Assembly (NCBI GenBank): GCA_934555865.1
Contig: CAKTFI010000013.1
Location: forward strand, 1-27,139
Length of the DNA stretch: 27,139 nt
DNA from: an uncultured Christensenellaceae bacterium
GTDB taxonomy: Bacteria; Bacillota; Clostridia; Christensenellales; Christensenellaceae
Reading direction: 5' to 3'
Shown: positions 23,718 to 27,139 of the stretch, piece by piece
How the letters are laid out: every line of letters begins with the position of its first letter
Position numbering within the stretch: the first letter of the stretch is position 1
Made by a program: the position numbers and the translations under genes
The notes under the pieces: model-generated
The model's database searches: none
What the model saw: the letters and a program-made list of their open reading frames with translations, nothing else
Told to the model about the DNA's origin: nothing

Positions 23718-24800
23718 ATGAAAAGATTTTTTGCATTGACGCTGGCCGTAGCGATGGTCATGATGATGTTCGTCGGCTGCAGCAAAAAGCAGGAAAACTC
23801 CTCTGTAGCGGGCGGTTCTTCGCAGGTTTCGGAACCGGGCAGCTCCGCTGTGGACACGAGCAAGGGCTATGGCGCGTACAAGCTCGCGGCGATCTATGGT
23901 TCGATCACCGGCGACTACTGGGGTATCGTGTATAACGGCTGCATGGCCGCGCTGGACGAGCTCAAGACGGCCTATGGTGTGGACGGCTACTGCATGGCGC
24001 CGGCAAACTCCAACGACTATACCCTGCAGATGGACCTCATCGAGACGGCGGTTTTGAAGAAAGTAGACGGCATCGTGCTGAGCGTGAACAACGCGGACTC
24101 CATCGGCGCCTTCATCACGGACTTCTTCACGGAAGACAACATGACGCCGATTCTGCTCATCGACAAGTCCTGCAACACCACTTCCAAGGCGATCATCGGG
24201 CAGGAAATGTCCATGACCTATGAAATGGGTAAGGACTGCGGCAAGCTCGCGGCGGAAGCCATGGGCAGCAAGGGCAACTACGTGACGCTGGGCATTTCGC
24301 CGGAGAACCAGAACTGGGCAGAGCGTTCCACGGGCGCGATTGATTACCTGAAGGAAAATGCGCCGGAGATGGTGCACATCCCGGGCGAAAGCCCCTATTG
24401 GATGGCGCAGGTCACGGAGGATCAGCAGCTGGCCTACATCCAGGACACGATTACGTCCAACCCCGGCCCGATTTGCTTCGTCACCTCGACGGAGGGCTAT
24501 ACGAACATCGCAGTTGCAGCAATCTCCGAGGTTTCCGCAGAACGCCAGGCAGAGATCCAGGTCATCGGCTTTGACTTCTCTAAGACGGGCTATAACCTGA
24601 TTCAGAGCGGCGCAATGTACGGCGCAGTCGGCCAGAACCCCTACCTCATGGGGCATGACTCGATCTACCACATGTGCGATTACCTGAAGACAGGTGAGAT
24701 CGCAGAATTCACGGCTGTTCCCTATACGGTCGTGACCAAGAACAACCTGGAGGATCCTAGTGTTGTTGAATATCTGAAGACGATGGGCATCGTTGCCTAA
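23718..24800 (+). CDS. Sugar-type ABC substrate-binding lipoprotein, paralogue A (Peripla_BP_4-like)
   Basis: 360 residues. The signal peptide ends in FVGC (C21 anchored) and is followed by a Ser-rich linker (about 22-50). The periplasmic-binding-protein type 1 fold then begins YKLAAIYGSITGDYWGIVYNG, followed by DGIVLSVNNADSIG, the inter-lobe region ENQNWAERSTGAIDYL, and FDFSKTGYNLIQSGAMYGAVGQNPYLMG. Proteins of this fold bind ribose, galactose, inositol or related compounds; the ligand here cannot be told. The ATG at 23718 follows AAAGG. It is closely related to the two genes downstream. It has its own promoter and terminator, with no permease or ATPase adjacent. Confidence 0.9.
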   Translation: MKRFFALTLAVAMVMMMFVGCSKKQENSSVAGGSSQVSEPGSSAVDTSKGYGAYKLAAIYGSITGDYWGIVYNGCMAALDELKTAYGVDGYCMAPANSNDYTLQMDLIETAVLKKVDGIVLSVNNADSIGAFITDFFTEDNMTPILLIDKSCNTTSKAIIGQEMSMTYEMGKDCGKLAAEAMGSKGNYVTLGISPENQNWAERSTGAIDYLKENAPEMVHIPGESPYWMAQVTEDQQLAYIQDTITSNPGPICFVTSTEGYTNIAVAAISEVSAERQAEIQVIGFDFSKTGYNLIQSGAMYGAVGQNPYLMGHDSIYHMCDYLKTGEIAEFTAVPYTVVTKNNLEDPSVVEYLKTMGIVA

Positions 24801-24814
24801 CGGAAGGACAACGG

Positions 24815-24843
24815 GAAGCGGCCAATAGGCCGCTTCTTTTTTT
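24815..24843 (+). terminator. Rho-independent terminator of gene A
   Basis: A perfect 9-bp stem (GAAGCGGCC 24815-24823 with 24828-24836), 4-base loop, seven T. Confidence 0.95.
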
Positions 24844-24903
24844 GTTGAAAAAATTTAGAAACAGAAAGAGGAGATGGGAAAAACAAGAATAAAGAGAAAA
24901 AAC

Positions 24904-24932
24904 TTGACAAAAAATTGCAGGCGATGGATAAT
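24904..24932 (+). promoter_or_regulatory. Promoter of binding-protein gene B
   Basis: TTGACA (24904-24909), 17 bases, GATAAT (24927-24932). Confidence 0.85.
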
Positions 24933-24975
24933 GAAAACGTAATTTGAAATTCCTACGGGAAAGAAAGGATGAACT

Positions 24976-26046
24976 ATGAAAAAAGTTTTAGCGCTTGTTC
25001 TTGCTTTGGCAATGGTCATGATGATGTTCGTGGCCTGCAAGAAGCAGGAACAGAATTCTTCGGCGGACGCTTCCAAGAGCGGCGCTGTGGAACCGGTAAA
25101 GTCCTATGCGATGGGTTATGAGAAGTATAACCTGGCCTGCCTGTATTCCGAGATTACGGGCGACTTCTGGTCGATCGTGTATAACGGCTGCACGGCAGCG
25201 CTGGAGGAGCTCAAGGCGGGCTCCGGCGTGACCGGCTACTGCGTGGCGCCGGCGACCTCGACCGACTATACGCAGCAGATGGACCTCATCGACACGGCCA
25301 AGAACAAGGGCGTGGACGGCATCGTGCTCTGCCCCTCCAATGCGGACTCCATCGGCACCTATGTGACGGATGTGTTCCCGGATGCGAGCATCCCGATCAT
25401 TGTCATTGATCGTTCCTTGAATACTACTTCCCCGGCTGTTGTCGCGACCTATGCGTCCGATGCCTATGCTATGGGCGAAGCGCAGGCGCAGATGATGTAT
25501 GAATGCTATGGCGATGTGGAATTGACCTATATCGACCTCGGCATGAGTCCGGAAAACAAGAACTGGGCGGACCGTTCCTTCGGCGTGATCGACTACTGCA
25601 AGGCGAACTATCCGACCTATACCAACATAAACGGAGATCAGCCCTACTGGGTAGGCCAGGTCACGCAGGACATCGCGATCCAGTACATTCAGGACACGGT
25701 GAACTCCAATCCCGACAAGACGCTGTGCGTTCTGGCAACCTGCAATTCCTACAACAATTATGCAATTGCTGCGCTGAGCGAGCTTGGCGAGGCGGGCGCA
25801 AAGGTCGGCTTGATGGGATGGGACTTCTCCAAGACGGAAAAGGCCAACATCGAATCCGGTGTCATGTATGGCGCTATGGGTCAGAATCCGTACTTGATGG
25901 GCTATGATTCCACCTATATGATGTGCGACTTCCTGGCGGGCAAGACGATCGACAAGAACGCAACCGTTCCTTACCAGATCGTGACCAAGAACAACCTGGA
26001 CAGCGAGGAAGTTCAGAAGTATCTGAAGACGATGAACCTGGCGTAA
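24976..26046 (+). CDS. Sugar-type ABC substrate-binding lipoprotein, paralogue B
   Basis: 356 residues. The signal peptide closely resembles that of A (LAMVMMMFVAC, C21 anchored). The binding domain runs in parallel with A: ITGDFWSIVYNGCTAALEELK, VAPATSTDYTQQMDLIDTA, MSPENKNWADRSFGVIDY, WDFSKTEKANIESGVMYGAMGQNPYLMG and VTKNNL. It differs at likely pocket positions: FWS in place of YWG, CPSNADS in place of SVNNADS, and CNSYNNYAI in place of TEGYTNIAV. Related ligands of different specificity are therefore plausible. The binding site is GAAAGGATG before the ATG. It is monocistronic, with its own promoter and a long terminator. Confidence 0.9.
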   Translation: MKKVLALVLALAMVMMMFVACKKQEQNSSADASKSGAVEPVKSYAMGYEKYNLACLYSEITGDFWSIVYNGCTAALEELKAGSGVTGYCVAPATSTDYTQQMDLIDTAKNKGVDGIVLCPSNADSIGTYVTDVFPDASIPIIVIDRSLNTTSPAVVATYASDAYAMGEAQAQMMYECYGDVELTYIDLGMSPENKNWADRSFGVIDYCKANYPTYTNINGDQPYWVGQVTQDIAIQYIQDTVNSNPDKTLCVLATCNSYNNYAIAALSELGEAGAKVGLMGWDFSKTEKANIESGVMYGAMGQNPYLMGYDSTYMMCDFLAGKTIDKNATVPYQIVTKNNLDSEEVQKYLKTMNLA

Positions 26047-26064
26047 CTACTTGTTAGGGTATAC

Positions 26065-26098
26065 AAAAAATCCTCCCTTTTCGAAGGGAGGATTTTTT
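26065..26098. terminator. Strong terminator of gene B (two-way form)
   Basis: A perfect 15-bp stem (AAAAAATCCTCCCTT 26065-26079 with 26084-26098), TTCG loop, A-run on the left arm and T-run on the right. Confidence 0.95.
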
Positions 26099-26127
26099 GT
26101 GTGGAAGAAATGAAAGGATTTTTTTGA

Positions 26128-26479
26128 AGAGCAGAGGCTACAGCGAAGAACGGCCGTTATACGATCGAACGGCAAATCGGTATAGGGCTGGGAGAAATGG
26201 CGCATATCTGTAAAATGAGATAGTATATGCAAAGATATAAATAGCATACTTTAAAACGAAGCTCATTATCCTGTTGAAAAGGAATATGAGCAAAAAGAAA
26301 ACAATTTTTTATACGATAAAAACGGAGATTTGCATCAATATGATGTGAAAAAGTGCTTTCTTCTAGGTAAAAATAGGCATTATAAAACGAGCGCAGACAT
26401 GTTTTCAATTCTTTTGCAAAGTGTAGAAAGATTTGACATATTGAAAAAAATATGTAATACTATGAAGGTCGGTTTGTAA
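26128..26479 (+). pseudogene. AT-rich degenerate coding remnant
   Basis: Two open pieces in different frames look like protein but have no start signals. The first (26128-26223) reads to NGRYTIERQIGIGLGEMAH and stops at TAG. The second (26255-26479) is 74 codons, with stretches such as YDKNGDLHQYDVKKCFLLG and YKTSADMFSILLQSVERFD. It is preceded in its own frame by DSICKDINSIL and a TAA. A frameshift and one stop would join them. No family was recognised. Base composition and codon use are much more AT-rich than in the neighbours, which suggests acquired DNA. Chance openness in AT-rich sequence cannot be excluded. The promoter of gene C overlaps its 3' end. Confidence 0.4.
26433..26461 (+). 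promoter_or_regulatory. Promoter of binding-protein gene C
   Basis: TTGACA (26433-26438), 17 bases, AATACT (26456-26461), with TGT before it as an extended -10. Confidence 0.75.
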
Positions 26480-26520
26480 AGCTTTTACAAAATGACAAAT
26501 ATAAAATGAGAGGGTTTGAA

Positions 26521-27139
26521 ATGAAAAGAATCTTTGCACTCATTCTTGCAGTACTGACAGTGCTCTGCATGGCTGTCGGTTGTAAGAAACAGGAAGAAAA
26601 GTCTTCCACACCTGTGTCCGGGTCTTCGAGTACAGCACCGGCAGGCAAGGGGTATGGAAAGTACAACATTGCCAATATCTATGGTACCGTAACCGGCGAC
26701 TATTGGGGTATCGTGTTTAACGGCTGCATGGCGGCGCTCGATGAGCTGAAGGCCGGCTATGGCGTAGACGGTTACTGCATGGCGCCCGGCAATTCCAACG
26801 ATTATACCCAGCAGATGGATCTCATCGAAGCGGCAGTCACCAAGGGTGTGGACGGTATCGTGCTCTCCAATTCCAACGCGGATTCCATTGGTGCGTTTGT
26901 AACAGACTATTTTAATGAGTCCAACTGGACGCCGATCATTTTGATCGACCGTTCGCTCAACAGCGATTCGGATGTCATTGTCAGCAAGCTGATGTCCCCG
27001 ACCTATGAAATGGGACAGAAGGAAGGCGCGTTGGCTATCGAAGCGACGGGCGGCAAGGGCAACTATGTCGCATTGGGCATTGGGCCGGAAAACCAGAACT
27101 GGGTGGATCGCTCTAAGGGCGCAATGGACTATATTAAGG
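26521..27139 (+). CDS. Sugar-type ABC substrate-binding lipoprotein, paralogue C (3' end outside window)
   Basis: The first 206 residues are present. The signal peptide ends in AVGC (C21 anchored), then a Ser/Thr-rich linker. The binding domain is closer to A than to B: VTGDYWGIVFNGCMAALDELK, GVDGYCMAPGNSNDYTQQMD, SNSNADSIGAF and GPENQNWVDRSKGAMDYIK. GAGAGGG precedes the ATG at 26521. It is preceded by its own promoter. Whether permease and ATPase genes follow beyond the right edge is unknown. Confidence 0.9.
   Translation, partial: MKRIFALILAVLTVLCMAVGCKKQEEKSSTPVSGSSSTAPAGKGYGKYNIANIYGTVTGDYWGIVFNGCMAALDELKAGYGVDGYCMAPGNSNDYTQQMDLIEAAVTKGVDGIVLSNSNADSIGAFVTDYFNESNWTPIILIDRSLNSDSDVIVSKLMSPTYEMGQKEGALAIEATGGKGNYVALGIGPENQNWVDRSKGAMDYIK

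Noticed and set aside
1..27139. CRISPR arrays, insertion sequences, tRNA or rRNA genes, phage modules
   Set aside because: No regularly spaced repeats, terminal inverted repeats with a transposase, cloverleaf sequences or phage genes were seen on either strand.

Overview
The window looks like a moderately GC-rich Gram-positive chromosome, most likely an anaerobic member of Bacillota, class Clostridia. The reasons are the order tuf, rpmG-secE-nusG-rplK-rplA-rplJ-rplL, strong AGGAGG-type ribosome binding sites, lipobox signal peptides in place of periplasmic ones, a Firmicutes-type L10 leader, and a PuuR-like regulator joined to potABCD. The assignment below class level is a guess. No tRNA, rRNA, CRISPR array, insertion sequence or phage gene was recognised.

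Layout. Bases 1-4575 hold the translation and transcription block on the + strand: the 3' part of tuf with its terminator, then rpmG, secE, nusG and four ribosomal protein genes. A second promoter and an attenuator-type L10 leader precede rplJ-rplL. A GIY-YIG protein and a 56-residue unknown protein follow. From 5354 to 16300 almost everything is on the - strand. This part has a five-gene polyamine uptake operon (regulator, potA, potB, potC, potD), an oleate hydratase, a TetR-type regulator, an 817-residue membrane protein of unusual architecture (zinc ribbon, helical region, three membrane segments, RCC1-like repeats) and a class II fructose-bisphosphate aldolase. On the + strand follow an M29-type aminopeptidase and gap. 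Two - strand genes come next, an unknown lipoprotein and an unknown membrane protein.

From 21285 to the right edge the + strand encodes an AbrB-family membrane protein, an orphan amino-acid-type binding lipoprotein and three tandem paralogous sugar-type binding lipoproteins. Each of the three has its own promoter, the two complete ones each have their own terminator, and none has a permease or ATPase beside it. An AT-rich degenerate coding remnant lies between the second and third.

Best candidates for something undescribed: (1) a roughly 90-nt - strand transcription unit at 20929-21050, with a perfect-consensus promoter, a near-palindrome at its start and a long terminator hairpin but no gene inside; (2) the tandem orphan binding-protein array; (3) the zinc-ribbon/RCC1 membrane protein with its co-oriented TetR gene; (4) the AT-rich remnant at 26128-26479. 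None of these could be checked by search here.
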